A DNA stretch of 64,000 nucleotides, taken from assembly GCA_028284955.1 (NCBI GenBank), contig JANQQS010000102.1:1-64000 (forward strand), in the 5' to 3' direction. A program made the translations under genes and the position numbers. Numbering within the stretch: the stretch's first letter is position 1; every line of letters starts with the position of its first letter. Source of the stretch: Myxococcota bacterium (GTDB lineage: Bacteria > Myxococcota_A > Polyangia > Polyangiales > Houyiibacteriaceae). Of the stretch, positions 50,858 through 61,689 are shown piece after piece. Below the pieces are notes generated by a model. It was not told the DNA's origin and searched no databases. It saw only the letters and a program-made list of their open reading frames with translations.

Positions 50858-51831
50858 CAGGCGGACCGCGAATGTCCGACCCGGTGAGCCACTTGACGCA
50901 GTGCGTCGCTCACTAGACCGGTCGCCTCGGTGCCGTCCATCTCCGCCTCAGGCGTGAGAAGAAGGCGATGCGCCATGACTGGGATAGCGAGGGCCTTGAT
51001 GTCGTCGGGAAGTACATAGCCTCGCCCGTGGAGCATCGCCCGTGCGCGCGCGGCCTGAACCAGCGCAAGGCTCGCGCGCGGCGATGCGCCCATAAAGATT
51101 CTCGCGCTGCGTCGCGTGAACTCGGCGAGCCGAATCGTATACGCCAGTACCTCGTCTTCGACGTGGACTTGTTCTACCAAGCTTTGCATGCGCATCACCT
51201 CGCCAGGGTTGAGCACGATCTGCGGCGTGGGGACCGGCGTCATGAAGCGGCGCAATATCGCGAGCTCGTCGGCGGGATCGGGATACCCGATGAGCACCCG
51301 AATCAAGAACCGGTCGATCTGCGCTTCGGGCAGGGGGTAGGTTCCCGCGTGTTCGACGGGGTTTTGGGTTGCGAGGACCATGAAGGGATTGGGCAACGGT
51401 CGGGTGTCTCCCTCCACCGTGACCTGCCGCTCCTGCATCGCCTCGAGCAACGCGCTCTGGGTTTTCGCCGGGGCGCGGTTGATCTCATCGCCAAGCACCA
51501 CATTGGCAAACACGGGCCCCTCGCGAAGCTCGAACGTTCCTTCGCGTGGCGATAGAACAAATGTGCCCGTGATGTCGGCCGGGAGAAGGTCGGGGGTGAA
51601 CTGGATTCTCCGAAAACTGCAGCCGAGCGTGGAGGCGAACGCTTTGACCAGAGTCGTCTTCGCGACTCCGGGCACGCCTTCAAGCAACACGTGGCCTTGG
51701 GCCATGAGCGCGACCAGCAAGAGCTCGGGCACGTCGGGAGGGCCCACGTAGACCGCGCGAACCTCTGAGATGACGCGGTCTGCGTGTGCGCGCACGGCTC
51801 TTAGTGTTTGTTCCGATAACCCGTGATTCAT
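50857..51831 (-). CDS. MoxR-family AAA+ ATPase
   Basis: 324 residues. Walker A GVPGVAKTTLVKAFAS, Walker B with VVLGDEINRAPAKTQSALLE, sensor 1 MVLATQNPVEHAGTYPLPEA, arginine finger region QIDRFLIRVLIGYPD, and a C-terminal lid with the family-typical GASPRASLALVQAARARAML. MoxR proteins act as chaperones for VWA/DUF58 partners. It is encoded between DUF4350 (4-bp overlap) and DUF58 (1-bp overlap), the classic arrangement. Confidence 0.95.
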   Translation of the reverse strand: MNHGLSEQTLRAVRAHADRVISEVRAVYVGPPDVPELLLVALMAQGHVLLEGVPGVAKTTLVKAFASTLGCSFRRIQFTPDLLPADITGTFVLSPREGTFELREGPVFANVVLGDEINRAPAKTQSALLEAMQERQVTVEGDTRPLPNPFMVLATQNPVEHAGTYPLPEAQIDRFLIRVLIGYPDPADELAILRRFMTPVPTPQIVLNPGEVMRMQSLVEQVHVEDEVLAYTIRLAEFTRRSARIFMGASPRASLALVQAARARAMLHGRGYVLPDDIKALAIPVMAHRLLLTPEAEMDGTEATGLVSDALRQVAHRVGHSRSA

Positions 51832-52886
51832 GGGGGTGGGCTCCGATCTCGGCGGGCGCGGGTTCCTGCGTTGCGCTGTGCTTCGCCGCGACCGGCGCCC
51901 ACAAGTATAGATGCTCCTCTTCGAACGGCTCGATAGAAATCAGGTCCCACGCGCCGCTTTTTGCGGCGAGGACCACGCGGACGAAGCCACATCGATTCGG
52001 CACGATAGGGGGAACGAAGCGGCAATGCGGTCGTCGCGAACACCAAAAAGATAGCGGTGATGACGGTTGCGCCAATCCAGAGCGCCGCGGGCGGGGTGTC
52101 GACGCGGGATACCTTGGCGATCCAATCGTTCAGCGCAAGCTTGCGCTGTGCTCGATCTCCGCTCAGCCCGTCTCCCGAAAAACGCGTCGAGGGCGTGGCC
52201 AGCAACACCCCTTCTTCACGATCCACGGCCAAATAGCGGAGGAGATTGACTGCGAACCGCCGGTTTCCCGAGAACTGCAGCATATTGTTGATGAACATGC
52301 TCGGGTCGCTGATCGCGACCAGGCGCCCGTTCCCAACCGCTCCCGTGAGCACGACGCCCTGAGATGCATCACCAAACCCCGCGAGCGGTTCGAGCGCGGG
52401 GTGTTGTACGACCGTGGGATGATTGGTCACCAAGGAGCTGACGCCTTCGGTGAGCGCGTGTCGATAGCGAGGGCGCGCGACCAGCAACTCGGGCTTCGTC
52501 CGAAACCGGAGCACGTTCTGATGAGAAGGAAAGTGCCGGTCGATCCCGAAATGTCGAAAGAGCTCGGCGCCCGCGCCAAAATCGTCAGCCACTGCGATCC
52601 GCATGCCGGCCCGCAACAAACGAGCGATGTCCCGTTTAGGGAGCGGCGTGGCAGGATACACCACCAAAAGCCCCGTCGTCGGACTCGTCCGGCCAAGGTC
52701 GACGTCGTCGACGGCCCGCAAAGGGATGTCCTCGGCCGCAGCCAGCGAGATGAGCTCAGAAAGTCCGTTCCAATCGGTGCCATCGGGGCGATAATCGTCG
52801 GCGCGGGCAGACGCTCCGCAAACGCTCCACCACAGCGCGCCAAATGCAACGAACGCAGATAATTGAGACGATGGTAGAATCAACAA
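51828..52886 (-). CDS. DUF4350-domain membrane protein
   Basis: 352 residues from a TTG at 52886, the only start before the signal sequence (SAFVAFGALWWSVCGASARA). The periplasmic domain (35-235) has RPDGTDWNGLSELISLAAAE, GLLVVYPATPLPKRDIARLL and GNGRLVAISDPSMFINNML, matching DUF4350 proteins that accompany MoxR and DUF58. One membrane helix lies at about 275-292 (WIGATVITAIFLVFATTALP), followed by a basic cytoplasmic tail. First gene of the operon. The 165 bp upstream are AT-rich for this genome and probably carry its promoter. Confidence 0.78.
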   Translation of the reverse strand: MLILPSSQLSAFVAFGALWWSVCGASARADDYRPDGTDWNGLSELISLAAAEDIPLRAVDDVDLGRTSPTTGLLVVYPATPLPKRDIARLLRAGMRIAVADDFGAGAELFRHFGIDRHFPSHQNVLRFRTKPELLVARPRYRHALTEGVSSLVTNHPTVVQHPALEPLAGFGDASQGVVLTGAVGNGRLVAISDPSMFINNMLQFSGNRRFAVNLLRYLAVDREEGVLLATPSTRFSGDGLSGDRAQRKLALNDWIAKVSRVDTPPAALWIGATVITAIFLVFATTALPLRSPYRAESMWLRPRGPRRKKRRVGPDFYRAVRRGASILVGAGRGEAQRNAGTRARRDRSPPP

Positions 52887-53051
52887 GTTTGACTCAATTG
52901 CGTGAAAAATCGCACAAAATAGGTGAAAGTTTTGCGTTGTTGACGTGTGTGAGGGATCATCGCTTCAGGAGCTCCGTCGTTCGATGGTCTTGTCAGGAAG
53001 ACGACCGTTGTTATAGTTCCTAATAGGACTTCTGACTAAAGCCGAGACCCT

Positions 53052-53258
53052 ATGCTTCCGCCCTTCATCATCGACCAGATTCGAAAGCGTGAGGAGGAAG
53101 AATCCCGGCCGACGCAGCAGCCGCGCGTCGAGATGCCGCTGCCGCATCATCTGCCCGTCGAGCCCCAGAGCCAAGTTGAGCCGCAGAGCCAAGAGGAAGA
53201 ATCGGATCGCGGGGTGGTGGTGATCGACCTGTGCGGGCGCCGGCTCCCGGGCACCTGA
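53052..53258 (+). CDS. Small protein with PPFIIDQIRKREEEE motif
   Basis: 68 residues from an ATG. The N-terminus MLPPFIIDQIRKREEEESR is a short hydrophobic patch followed by a charged helix. A Pro/Gln linker follows, with an 18-bp tandem duplication encoding VEPQSQ twice (53160-53195), and a conserved-looking end GVVVIDLCGRRLPG. I recall similar small proteins in myxobacterial genomes, but cannot verify this. No known function. Codon pattern and isolation between non-coding stretches favour a real gene. Confidence 0.6.
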   Translation: MLPPFIIDQIRKREEEESRPTQQPRVEMPLPHHLPVEPQSQVEPQSQEEESDRGVVVIDLCGRRLPGT

Positions 53259-53360
53259 ATCGCTCTTCAGGCGGTTGATGTTTTTGTTCCCGTCGGCTCG
53301 CTTGCAGCGGCGGGCCAGTCGTCGCTGCGCGATCCTCGGTCCGCGTTTGACATCAGCCTC

Positions 53361-54212
53361 CTAGGGCACGCCAGTACCGGTGATTCCCGCCCACTTGTCG
53401 AGAAGTTCGTTTGGTTTAAACGGGCCGTCGTCTGAAAACGCGCCCGCGGTTTCTTGGTGAACCAGGGAGTACACCCGACTACCTGCGACCCCCAACACTT
53501 CTCCGCTCACTTCGGCGGCGAGGTCGGACACCAAGAACGCGACGATCGGCGCGATATGTTCGGGACTCATCGAGTCGGGCTGAATCCCTCGAAATAAAGG
53601 AAGGTCCTGGGTGAGACGGGTGCGCGCCGTGGGGGCGACCGCGTTTACTCGGATTCCATATTTTCTAAGCTCGAGCGCGGCCGAACGAACCAGGCCGACC
53701 ACCGCGGCAGACGTCGAGGCAGATACGCTTTGTCGAGCGCCGCCGAAAAACGCGCTCGGTGCGGTGGTGAGGACGATCGATCCCGTCGAACGCGAGTCGA
53801 CCAAGTACTTTGCGAATGCGCAGGTAGCGCTGAACGGCGCACGAAACTGCGTGTTCAGCATCCGATTGAAGTCTTCGTGTTTCGATCTCAGTAGATTGCC
53901 TTCGTGGCGGATCCCCGCGTTTGCCACCATGGCGTGCACCGGGCCGAGGTCGCGGATCGCGTGTTCGATGAGCTGTTCGGTGGCGCCCTCGGCGGTGACA
54001 TCGACGGTGCTGGGGATAGCAATGCCGCCCCCGGCACAAATCTCGTGGACCACTGCCTGGGCCACTTGCGCGTCCGAGCCGCGGCCGAGTTCGTCGCAAC
54101 CGAGATCGTTCACCAGCACACGCGCGCCGCATTGCGCGAGGTAGTGACATGTCGCGCGTCCGATTCCGCGTCCGCCTCCGGTGACGACGATAACCTTGCC
54201 GTTGAGTTCCAT
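53361..54212 (-). CDS. Short-chain dehydrogenase/reductase-like protein lacking the catalytic Tyr and Lys
   Basis: 283 residues from an ATG. The NAD(P)-binding Rossmann motif VIVVTGGGRGIGRATCHYLA and NAG (AMVANAGIRHEG) are intact, and the middle resembles the MFE-2/FabG4-type SDRs (RVLVNDLGCDE). At the active site, where YxxxK is expected before the next helix, I read SVSASTSAAVVGLVRSAALE: Ser replaces Tyr and Ser replaces Lys. The Ser of the triad also falls in TTAPSAFF. It may be a non-catalytic dinucleotide-binding protein or an enzyme with altered chemistry. Single gene. Confidence 0.83.
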   Translation of the reverse strand: MELNGKVIVVTGGGRGIGRATCHYLAQCGARVLVNDLGCDELGRGSDAQVAQAVVHEICAGGGIAIPSTVDVTAEGATEQLIEHAIRDLGPVHAMVANAGIRHEGNLLRSKHEDFNRMLNTQFRAPFSATCAFAKYLVDSRSTGSIVLTTAPSAFFGGARQSVSASTSAAVVGLVRSAALELRKYGIRVNAVAPTARTRLTQDLPLFRGIQPDSMSPEHIAPIVAFLVSDLAAEVSGEVLGVAGSRVYSLVHQETAGAFSDDGPFKPNELLDKWAGITGTGVP

Positions 54213-54376
54213 GGGCTGTGTTTACTTCGTGCGGTGTTCCCGACAATGTTCGCATCGAGGTGCGCAATCGGGGTGTTCAACGGCCGAAGTTTGCACTATA
54301 TGCCACATGATAGGTGGTGTGAGCCAGCCATACCTGTCGGCAGAGCTGCGCGGGCGCCCACCTTGGGGGAAAAAGC

Positions 54377-55759
54377 GTGAAAGGTAGGCAGTTTGGACGC
54401 TACGAGCTGGTTCGGAAGATCGCCTCTGGCGGCATGGCCGAGGTGCTTCTTGCTCGGCAGTGGGGCCACGGCGGATTTTTCCGCGACCTCGTAATCAAGC
54501 GTCTGTTCCCCCACTTCGCCTCCAACGCCGCCACACTGCATATGTTTCAAACCGAGGCGCGTCTGCTCGCCGCGCTGAGCCATCCCAACGTGCCGCAAGT
54601 GTTCGATCTGGGTTTTGCGGAAGGCACATGGTTCATCGCGATGGAGCACATTGACGGATACAACGTCGCGGATTTGTGGCGGGAGGGCTCTCGGCGGGGA
54701 CACTTTATGCCGCTGCCCGTGGCCCTCGGGGTTGTGATTCAGATTTGTGATGCGCTGCACCATGCGCATGGAGCGGTGGATCACGTCGGGCGCCCCTTAC
54801 ACATCGTGCATCGCGATGTGAGCCCACAAAACATTATGCTCACGCGAGAAGGAGTGGTGAAGCTCCTCGATTTTGGCGTGGCTCAGACCGCGGCGCGTCC
54901 GGAGCCGCGCAGCGGCACGGCGACCGGGACTTATTCCTATATGGCACCAGAGCAGGTTCGGGGCTGTCATGTGGACCGGCGGGCGGATGTCTTTGCGGCG
55001 GCGGTGATTCTCTATGAACTGACCACGGGTACGCGCCTCTATCACGGGACGGACACCGAGGTCATGATTGCCGTCGTCGAACAGGAAATCCCGCCGCCAT
55101 CAAGTCGCGTGGAAGGCTATCCGGAAGAGCTCGAACACATCGTGACCAACGCGCTGCAGCGAGACGCTCGCTATCGAACACCCAGTGCAGCAGACTTGGC
55201 GCTCGATCTGGAAGAGTTTGGGGTTCGCCATGGCTTGCGGGTGGGGGCGCGGACCATCGCGGAGTACGTGGACCGAGCGTTTCCATCCGATCCCGGCTAC
55301 GCCGCCGACGCGCACTATCCGCATGAGAACACCATTCCGTCCAGCGCTCATCCGTCCAGCGCTCATCCGTCGAGCGCTGTCCCGTCCAGTGATGCGGCTG
55401 AGCACGACCGCGACATCTCCGTGAGTGGACCACGTCGGCGCTTTGGAGTGTCCGACGCCGGTATCCGTCACTCGGAGTTTCGTGAACCGCTGGTGGAGCA
55501 TCCTGCTGGGTCGCTCGACCGCGGTGAACCGGAGGGTTCCGAGCTGGAGCCCGGTGATTTTGGCCCAGGTTCCATGTCCGAAATATGGGACCGATCGCCC
55601 GACGAACTCACACCTCTCGACGGGTTTGTGGATCCGCCGGTGGCGAGCGGTCCCTTGGTATACTCGGCGTCTGCGCCGCTCCATTCATCGCTTTCGCCAG
55701 AGAGCGGCCGATACATGCTCGATTTAGAGCGCCGACTCGAAGACGAAGAGTCCGGCTGA
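54377..55759 (+). CDS. Hanks-type Ser/Thr protein kinase
   Basis: 460 residues from a GTG. Kinase domain 8-285: glycine loop KIASGGMAEVLLAR, VAIK-equivalent DLVIKRL with the ATP Lys, HRDVSPQNIML (catalytic loop; the SPQN form is typical of myxobacteria), LLDFGVAQTA (DFG) and YSYMAPEQVRG. The C-terminal 175 residues are low complexity (Ser/Pro/Glu/Gly), with a four-unit 15-bp repeat encoding PSSAH. No membrane helix and no sensor domain, so it is probably a cytoplasmic kinase. The threonine dehydratase gene starts 4 bp after its stop and is likely co-transcribed. Confidence 0.95.
   Translation: MKGRQFGRYELVRKIASGGMAEVLLARQWGHGGFFRDLVIKRLFPHFASNAATLHMFQTEARLLAALSHPNVPQVFDLGFAEGTWFIAMEHIDGYNVADLWREGSRRGHFMPLPVALGVVIQICDALHHAHGAVDHVGRPLHIVHRDVSPQNIMLTREGVVKLLDFGVAQTAARPEPRSGTATGTYSYMAPEQVRGCHVDRRADVFAAAVILYELTTGTRLYHGTDTEVMIAVVEQEIPPPSSRVEGYPEELEHIVTNALQRDARYRTPSAADLALDLEEFGVRHGLRVGARTIAEYVDRAFPSDPGYAADAHYPHENTIPSSAHPSSAHPSSAVPSSDAAEHDRDISVSGPRRRFGVSDAGIRHSEFREPLVEHPAGSLDRGEPEGSELEPGDFGPGSMSEIWDRSPDELTPLDGFVDPPVASGPLVYSASAPLHSSLSPESGRYMLDLERRLEDEESG
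55337..55396 (+). repeat. 15-bp tandem repeat in the kinase linker
   Basis: Four units start at 55337, 55352, 55367 and 55382; the first two are identical (CCGTCCAGCGCTCAT). In frame, they encode PSSAH, PSSAH, PSSAV and PSSDA behind the kinase domain. Confidence 0.93.
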
Positions 55760-55763
55760 GCGC

Positions 55764-56963
55764 GTGCTCGACATTCGTCAGATCGAAGAGGCGCGCACAC
55801 GGATTGGAGATTCGGTATTTTTCTCGCCCTGTGCGTACTCTCGGGTGCTTAGTGATCGCGCGGGCTGCGCGGTTCACCTCAAGCTTGAAAATCTGCAAAT
55901 GACCGGCTCGTTCAAAGAGCGCGGCGCTTGCAACAAACTCCTTTGTATGACCGCAACCGAGCGGTCGCGTGGCGTGATCGCGGCAAGCGCCGGCAACCAC
56001 GCGCAGGGCGTTGCGTTTCACGCCGCCCGCTTGGGTATCGATGCGACGATTGTGATGCCGGAAACCACGCCGCTGGTGAAAGTCGCGTCCACACGCCGAT
56101 GGGGCGCCAAGGTGGTGTTACACGGAGCCAACTTCGAAGCCGCGCATGCCGAGGCACGACGCATCGAGCGCCGCGACGGAAACGTATTTGTGCACGCGTT
56201 CGACGACGATGACGTGATCGCAGGGCAAGGGACTATCGGTCTCGAGCTCGTGGAGCAGTGCGCGGACTTGGACGCGGTGGTGGTCGCAGTCGGGGGCGGC
56301 GGGTTGCTTGCCGGCGTGGCGATTGCGATCAAGGCCCGGCATCCTCGCATTCAGGTTTTCGGCGTGGAGTCGAGCGCTGCGGCATCGATGCAGGCTGCGC
56401 TCGCAGCGGGCGCGCCGACCGATGTGCCTCCCGCAGAAACAATCGCCGATGGCATCGCAGTGCGCCAAGTGGGCGCCCGCCCGCTCGAGATTGCATCGAC
56501 GCACGTCGACGGGCTCGTGTCGGTGGATGATGAAGAAATCGCCGAATCGGTTTTGGTGCTGCTCGAAGAAGAAAAAACCGTCGCGGAAGGAGCGGGTGCC
56601 GCGCCTCTGGCCGCGGTGCTTCAATCGAAGCTGCCGCTTTCGGGGAAGCGTGTGGCGGTCGTCGTATGCGGAGGCAACATCGACGTGAACTTGGTCGCGC
56701 GCATGATCGACCGCGGTTTGCGGCGCTCAGGGCGTCTCATGCGCGCGCGGGTGCGTCTGCCGGATGTGCCGGGGGCACTGGCAAGCCTGCTCGCGGTTCT
56801 GGGTCGAACGGGTGCGAATGTGCTCGAAGTGCACCACGATCGCGTGGGCGCGCAGGTCGACCTGCGTCAAGTCGTGGTCGAGCTAGCCTTAGAAACGCGC
56901 GGCTTCTCGCATATCAGTGAAGTTCGAAAAGCCATGAGCGCAGAGGGCTATGTCTGCTCCTGA
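55764..56963 (+). CDS. Threonine ammonia-lyase (threonine dehydratase) with ACT domain
   Basis: 399 residues from a GTG. PLP-dependent fold type II: LKLENLQMTGSFKERGA carries the Schiff-base Lys, SAGNHAQGVAF, GQGTIGLELVEQ, VVAVGGGGLLAGVAIAIKA (phosphate loop), AEGAGAAPLAAVL and VVCGGNIDVN. A single ACT-like regulatory domain (about 325-399) has DVPGALASLLAVLGRTGANVL. It converts threonine to 2-oxobutanoate for isoleucine synthesis or catabolism; the single ACT domain resembles the shorter regulated form. It follows the kinase with a 4-bp gap. Confidence 0.95.
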   Translation: MLDIRQIEEARTRIGDSVFFSPCAYSRVLSDRAGCAVHLKLENLQMTGSFKERGACNKLLCMTATERSRGVIAASAGNHAQGVAFHAARLGIDATIVMPETTPLVKVASTRRWGAKVVLHGANFEAAHAEARRIERRDGNVFVHAFDDDDVIAGQGTIGLELVEQCADLDAVVVAVGGGGLLAGVAIAIKARHPRIQVFGVESSAAASMQAALAAGAPTDVPPAETIADGIAVRQVGARPLEIASTHVDGLVSVDDEEIAESVLVLLEEEKTVAEGAGAAPLAAVLQSKLPLSGKRVAVVVCGGNIDVNLVARMIDRGLRRSGRLMRARVRLPDVPGALASLLAVLGRTGANVLEVHHDRVGAQVDLRQVVVELALETRGFSHISEVRKAMSAEGYVCS

Positions 56964-57013
56964 CGGATCCCGTGGTCGGCGATGACCTAGCTGTGTTATA
57001 CCAGCGCGCTCCG

Positions 57014-57128
57014 TAAACGTCGGAGTTCAGGATAAACGTCGGAGTTCAAGCAAGCGCGGCGGGCCGATCTCAGTCGGCAGGTCGAGTGCTGAGGATGGGT
57101 CGAGTACGTGGACGTCGAGTACGTGGAC
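57014..57128 (+). repeat. Two short duplications upstream of icd
   Basis: TAAACGTCGGAGTTCA occurs at 57014 and 57033 (19-bp period), and GTCGAGTACGTGGAC occurs twice in tandem at 57099 and 57114 (15 bp). They lie in the 178-bp spacer before icd, which should also hold its promoter. Confidence 0.8.
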
Positions 57129-57141
57129 GAGGAGAAGAAGC

Positions 57142-58443
57142 ATGAGTGACTTTCCGCAACCAAAAGCGGGAACCGCATTGCAGATGGGAGACGACGGCAA
57201 GCTGGCGGTTCCGAGCGACCCCATCATTCCGTTCATCGAGGGCGACGGAACGGGGCCGGATATTTGGCGTGCGTCGGTCCGGGTATTCGATGCCGCGGTG
57301 GAGAAAGCCTACGGCGGGTCTCGGAAGATTGCGTGGTGGGAAGTGTTCGCCGGACAGAAAGCGTTTGATCGGTTCGGCTCCTGGCTTCCCGACGAAACCG
57401 TGGCCGGTTTTCGAAAGTATCTGGTTGGGATCAAAGGGCCGCTAACGACTCCTGTGGGCGGCGGAATTCGATCGCTCAATGTCGCGCTGCGACAACTGCT
57501 CGATCTTTATGTGTGCCTGAGGCCAGTGCGCTGGTTTGCGGGCGTGCCGTCGCCGGTCAAACACCCCGAGCAGGTGGACATGGTGATTTTTCGCGAAAAC
57601 ACCGAGGACATCTACGCGGGCATCGAGTTTGAGCAGGGCTCTGAAGACGCGCAGACCTTTCTCCGCTTTCTCGAGCAAACGTTCCCCGAACGCTTTAGGA
57701 AGATTCGGTTTCCCAACACGGTTGGGCTTGGTCTCAAGCCGGTATCGGTCGAGGGGACCGAGCGGCTCGTGCGCGCCGCGATCGAATACGCGATTCGCCA
57801 CAAACGAAAGAGCGTAACCTTGGTTCACAAGGGCAACATCATGAAGTTCACCGAAGGCGCGTTTCGCAACTGGGGCTTCGCGCTCGCGGATCGTGATTTC
57901 GCGAACGAGACCTACAGCTGGGGGCAGTGGGAGCGCACGAAAGCAGAGCGCGGCGAAGAGGCCGCAAACCAGGAGCAAGCGGCGGCGGAAGAGGCCGGGA
58001 AGATCGTGGTCAAGGACGCCATCGCGGACATTGCGCTCCAGCAAGTATTGACTCGGCCGCGCAGCTTCGACGTCATTGCGACGCTCAACCTCAACGGAGA
58101 CTACCTATCCGATGCGCTTGCCGCTCAGGTTGGCGGTATCGGCATCGCGCCCGGCGGCAACGCCAACTACCGTACGGGTCACGCCATCTTCGAAGCGACC
58201 CACGGTACGGCGCCGAAGTACGCCGACCAGGACAAGGTCAACCCGTCGTCGGTGATTCTCAGCGGAGAGCTGATGTTTCGGCATTTGGGGTGGGATGAGG
58301 CCGCAGACCGAATCATCAACGGTGTCGAAGGAGCGATTTCGGCGAAGAGGGTGACCTACGATTTCGCGCGTCTCATGGAGAACGCGACTCAAATCAAGTG
58401 CTCGGAGTTCGGAGACGAAATCATCAAGCACATGGAGGATTGA
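57142..58443 (+). CDS. icd: Isocitrate dehydrogenase (NADP-type)
   Basis: 433 residues from an ATG. The isopropylmalate/isocitrate dehydrogenase signatures are present: [37 protein letters not shown] (substrate Ser and Arg residues), [29 protein letters not shown] (catalytic Lys), [23 protein letters not shown] and [19 protein letters not shown], with the NADP-type Lys. It makes 2-oxoglutarate in the TCA cycle. It leads an icd-mdh-sucC-sucD cluster in which spacings of 3-4 bp indicate one operon. Confidence 0.97.
   Translation: MSDFPQPKAGTALQMGDDGKLAVPSDPIIPFIEGDGTGPDIWRASVRVFDAAVEKAYGGSRKIAWWEVFAGQKAFDRFGSWLPDETVAGFRKYLVGIKGPLTTPVGGGIRSLNVALRQLLDLYVCLRPVRWFAGVPSPVKHPEQVDMVIFRENTEDIYAGIEFEQGSEDAQTFLRFLEQTFPERFRKIRFPNTVGLGLKPVSVEGTERLVRAAIEYAIRHKRKSVTLVHKGNIMKFTEGAFRNWGFALADRDFANETYSWGQWERTKAERGEEAANQEQAAAEEAGKIVVKDAIADIALQQVLTRPRSFDVIATLNLNGDYLSDALAAQVGGIGIAPGGNANYRTGHAIFEATHGTAPKYADQDKVNPSSVILSGELMFRHLGWDEAADRIINGVEGAISAKRVTYDFARLMENATQIKCSEFGDEIIKHMED
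58434..58438 (+). promoter_or_regulatory. Shine-Dalgarno of mdh inside the icd end
   Basis: GGAGG eight bases before the mdh ATG at 58447. It overlaps the last icd codons and indicates translational coupling. Confidence 0.75.
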
Positions 58444-59415
<972 letters not shown>

Positions 59416-59419
59416 GCGA

Positions 59420-60601
59420 ATGAATATTCACGAATACCAGGCCAAGGATCTCTTCCGAAAATACGGCATCCCCGTGCCCAAAGGCGTCGCGGTGATGAGC
59501 GCGGAAGGAGCGGTGGAGGCCGCACGGCGGCTGATCGAGCTGACCAACAACGAGGTGTTGGTGGTTAAGGCGCAAATCCACGCCGGGGGCCGCGGCAAAG
59601 CGGGGGGCGTCAAAGTGGTCAAGGGTGTCGAATCGGCGGCCGCGGCGGCCCGCGAGCTCTACGGAAAAACGCTCGTTACCCATCAGACAGGGCCCGACGG
59701 AAAGCTGGTTCAGCGGTTGCTTGTGGAGCAAGGGCTCGACATTGCGACCGAGATGTACTTGGCGCTGGTGGTGGATCGCGAGAGCAAGCGCGTGGCGGTG
59801 ATGGTGTCCACCGAAGGCGGGATGGATATCGAAGAGGTCGCCGCGACCACGCCCCACAAGATTCACACGGTGTTCATCGATCCCGCGGTCGGGCTGCAAG
59901 ATTTTCAGGTTCGTCAGCTGATGTTCGGGATGGGGCTGCCGAAGGATGCGCAGAAAAGCTTTCGGAAGCTCGTTCACTCGCTCGCCAAGCTATTCGAGGC
60001 GGAAGACTGCTCCATCGCGGAGATCAACCCGCTGGTCATTACGAAATCGGGCAACCTGCTCGCGCTGGACGGGAAGATCAACTTCGACGGCAACGCTGAC
60101 TTTCGTCACGCGGCGGCGTGGGACGAGCTTCGCGATGTGAGCGAGGAAGCCCCCACGGAGACGGAAGCCAAAGAAGCGGGTCTCTCGTACATTCAACTCG
60201 ACGGCACCATCGGCTGTTTGGTGAATGGCGCGGGGCTCGCCATGTCCACGATGGACGTCATCAAGCACTACGGCGGCGAACCGGCGAACTTCCTCGACGT
60301 GGGCGGCGGAGCCAGCCAAGAATCGGTCACCAAGGCGTTCAAGATTATCCTTCGCTCGCCGAACGTGACCGGAATCTTCGTCAACATCTTCGGCGGCATC
60401 ATGAAATGCGACATCATCGCCAACGGCATCGTCGCAGCGACGCGCGAACTCGGTCTGAAGGTGCCGCTCGTGGTTCGGCTGGCCGGAACCAACGTGCGCA
60501 AAGGCAAAGACATTCTTGAGCGTTCAGAGCTCGCGATCACGGCCGCCGACAGCATGGCTGACGGCGCGCAAAAAATCGTGGCGCTCGCAGGGGGACAATA
60601 G
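59420..60601 (+). CDS. sucC: Succinyl-CoA synthetase, ADP-forming, beta subunit
   Basis: 393 residues from the ATG at 59420. Start [23 protein letters not shown]-grasp features [20 protein letters not shown] and [20 protein letters not shown]; and C-terminal CoA-ligase part [20 protein letters not shown] and [19 protein letters not shown]. It forms succinate and ATP (or GTP) from succinyl-CoA with SucD. The frame upstream of 59420 is a shadow of mdh. sucD begins 3 bp after its stop. Confidence 0.97.
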   Translation: MNIHEYQAKDLFRKYGIPVPKGVAVMSAEGAVEAARRLIELTNNEVLVVKAQIHAGGRGKAGGVKVVKGVESAAAAARELYGKTLVTHQTGPDGKLVQRLLVEQGLDIATEMYLALVVDRESKRVAVMVSTEGGMDIEEVAATTPHKIHTVFIDPAVGLQDFQVRQLMFGMGLPKDAQKSFRKLVHSLAKLFEAEDCSIAEINPLVITKSGNLLALDGKINFDGNADFRHAAAWDELRDVSEEAPTETEAKEAGLSYIQLDGTIGCLVNGAGLAMSTMDVIKHYGGEPANFLDVGGGASQESVTKAFKIILRSPNVTGIFVNIFGGIMKCDIIANGIVAATRELGLKVPLVVRLAGTNVRKGKDILERSELAITAADSMADGAQKIVALAGGQ

Positions 60602-60604
60602 CCC

Positions 60605-61486
60605 ATGGCAATCTTAGTCGATAGCGAAACCAAACTACTGGTCCAGGGGATTACGGGCAGCGCGGGCGCGTTTCATTCGGCACAGATGCTCGACTATGGA
60701 ACGCGAATTGTGGCCGGGGTGACTCCGGGACGGGGTGGTCAGACGTTCGGGGAAAGCGTTCCGGTCTTCGACACAGTGAAGCAAGCCGTTGCCGAGACGG
60801 GAGCCAACGCGTCGTGCGTATTCGTGCCTCCACCATTCGCGGCCGACGCGATTCTTGAGGCCATCGAAGCCGAGCTACCACTGGTGGTGTGCATCACCGA
60901 GGGCATTCCGGTGATGGATATGCTGAAGGTGCGACGGGTGCTCGATAGCCAAACCGCGACCCGTCTCATTGGACCGAACTGCCCGGGGGTGATTACCCCT
61001 GAGCAATGCAAAATCGGGATTATGCCCGGGCCGATTCACAAGGCGGGGGGCATTGGCGTCGTGTCCAAAAGCGGAACATTGACCTACGAAGCCGTGGGCC
61101 AGCTGAGCGCGCTCGACATCGGCCAGAGCACCGCGGTGGGCATCGGTGGGGATCCGATCAACGGCACGGATTTTATCGACGTGCTCCGCCTCTTTCAAAA
61201 AGATCCCGACACCGATGGCGTGATCATGATTGGAGAAATCGGCGGCAACGCCGAGGAACGTGCCGCAGCTTGGATCAAGGAACACTTCACCAAGCCGATT
61301 GCTGGGTTCATTGCCGGGCGCACGGCACCTCCAGGCAAACGCATGGGCCACGCGGGCGCGATCATCTCTGGTGGAAAAGGCACCGCCGACGCCAAAATAG
61401 CGGCATTGGAATCGGCCGGCGTTCGTGTCGCTCCGACGCCTTCGGACATGGGGTCGGCCATGCAAGCGCTTCTCAACGCTCGCTGA
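60605..61486 (+). CDS. sucD: Succinyl-CoA synthetase alpha subunit
   Basis: 293 residues from an ATG. CoA-binding domain [26 protein letters not shown] and [17 protein letters not shown] in segments; [18 protein letters not shown]; and [20 protein letters not shown] with the phosphorylated His. Partner of SucC. It is the last gene of the TCA cluster, separated from ndk by a 203-bp spacer containing a tandem repeat. Confidence 0.97.
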   Translation: MAILVDSETKLLVQGITGSAGAFHSAQMLDYGTRIVAGVTPGRGGQTFGESVPVFDTVKQAVAETGANASCVFVPPPFAADAILEAIEAELPLVVCITEGIPVMDMLKVRRVLDSQTATRLIGPNCPGVITPEQCKIGIMPGPIHKAGGIGVVSKSGTLTYEAVGQLSALDIGQSTAVGIGGDPINGTDFIDVLRLFQKDPDTDGVIMIGEIGGNAEERAAAWIKEHFTKPIAGFIAGRTAPPGKRMGHAGAIISGGKGTADAKIAALESAGVRVAPTPSDMGSAMQALLNAR

Positions 61487-61518
61487 GCGTTCCCACCACC
61501 CGGCTCGTGGCGTCGGGC

Positions 61519-61572
61519 GTCTTCGGTTGGCAGGGAGTCTTCGGTTGGCAGGGAGTCTTTGGTTCGCGGGGC
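61519..61572 (+). repeat. 18-bp tandem repeat between sucD and ndk
   Basis: GTCTTCGGTTGGCAGGGA occurs twice in tandem (61519-61536, 61537-61554), followed by a diverged third unit (GTCTTTGGTTCGCGGGG). The remainder of the 61487-61689 spacer shows no gene, but must contain the ndk ribosome-binding region. Confidence 0.9.
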
Positions 61573-61689
61573 TTCTTTTCGGGTTGCGTAGGGGCGATGG
61601 AGCGGTCACATAGCGCCGCGAACGCGGCAGCAGACCGCAAGATTACCTTCACTCGAACGGCGACCTGTAAAGCCGTGCTGGAAAAACAA

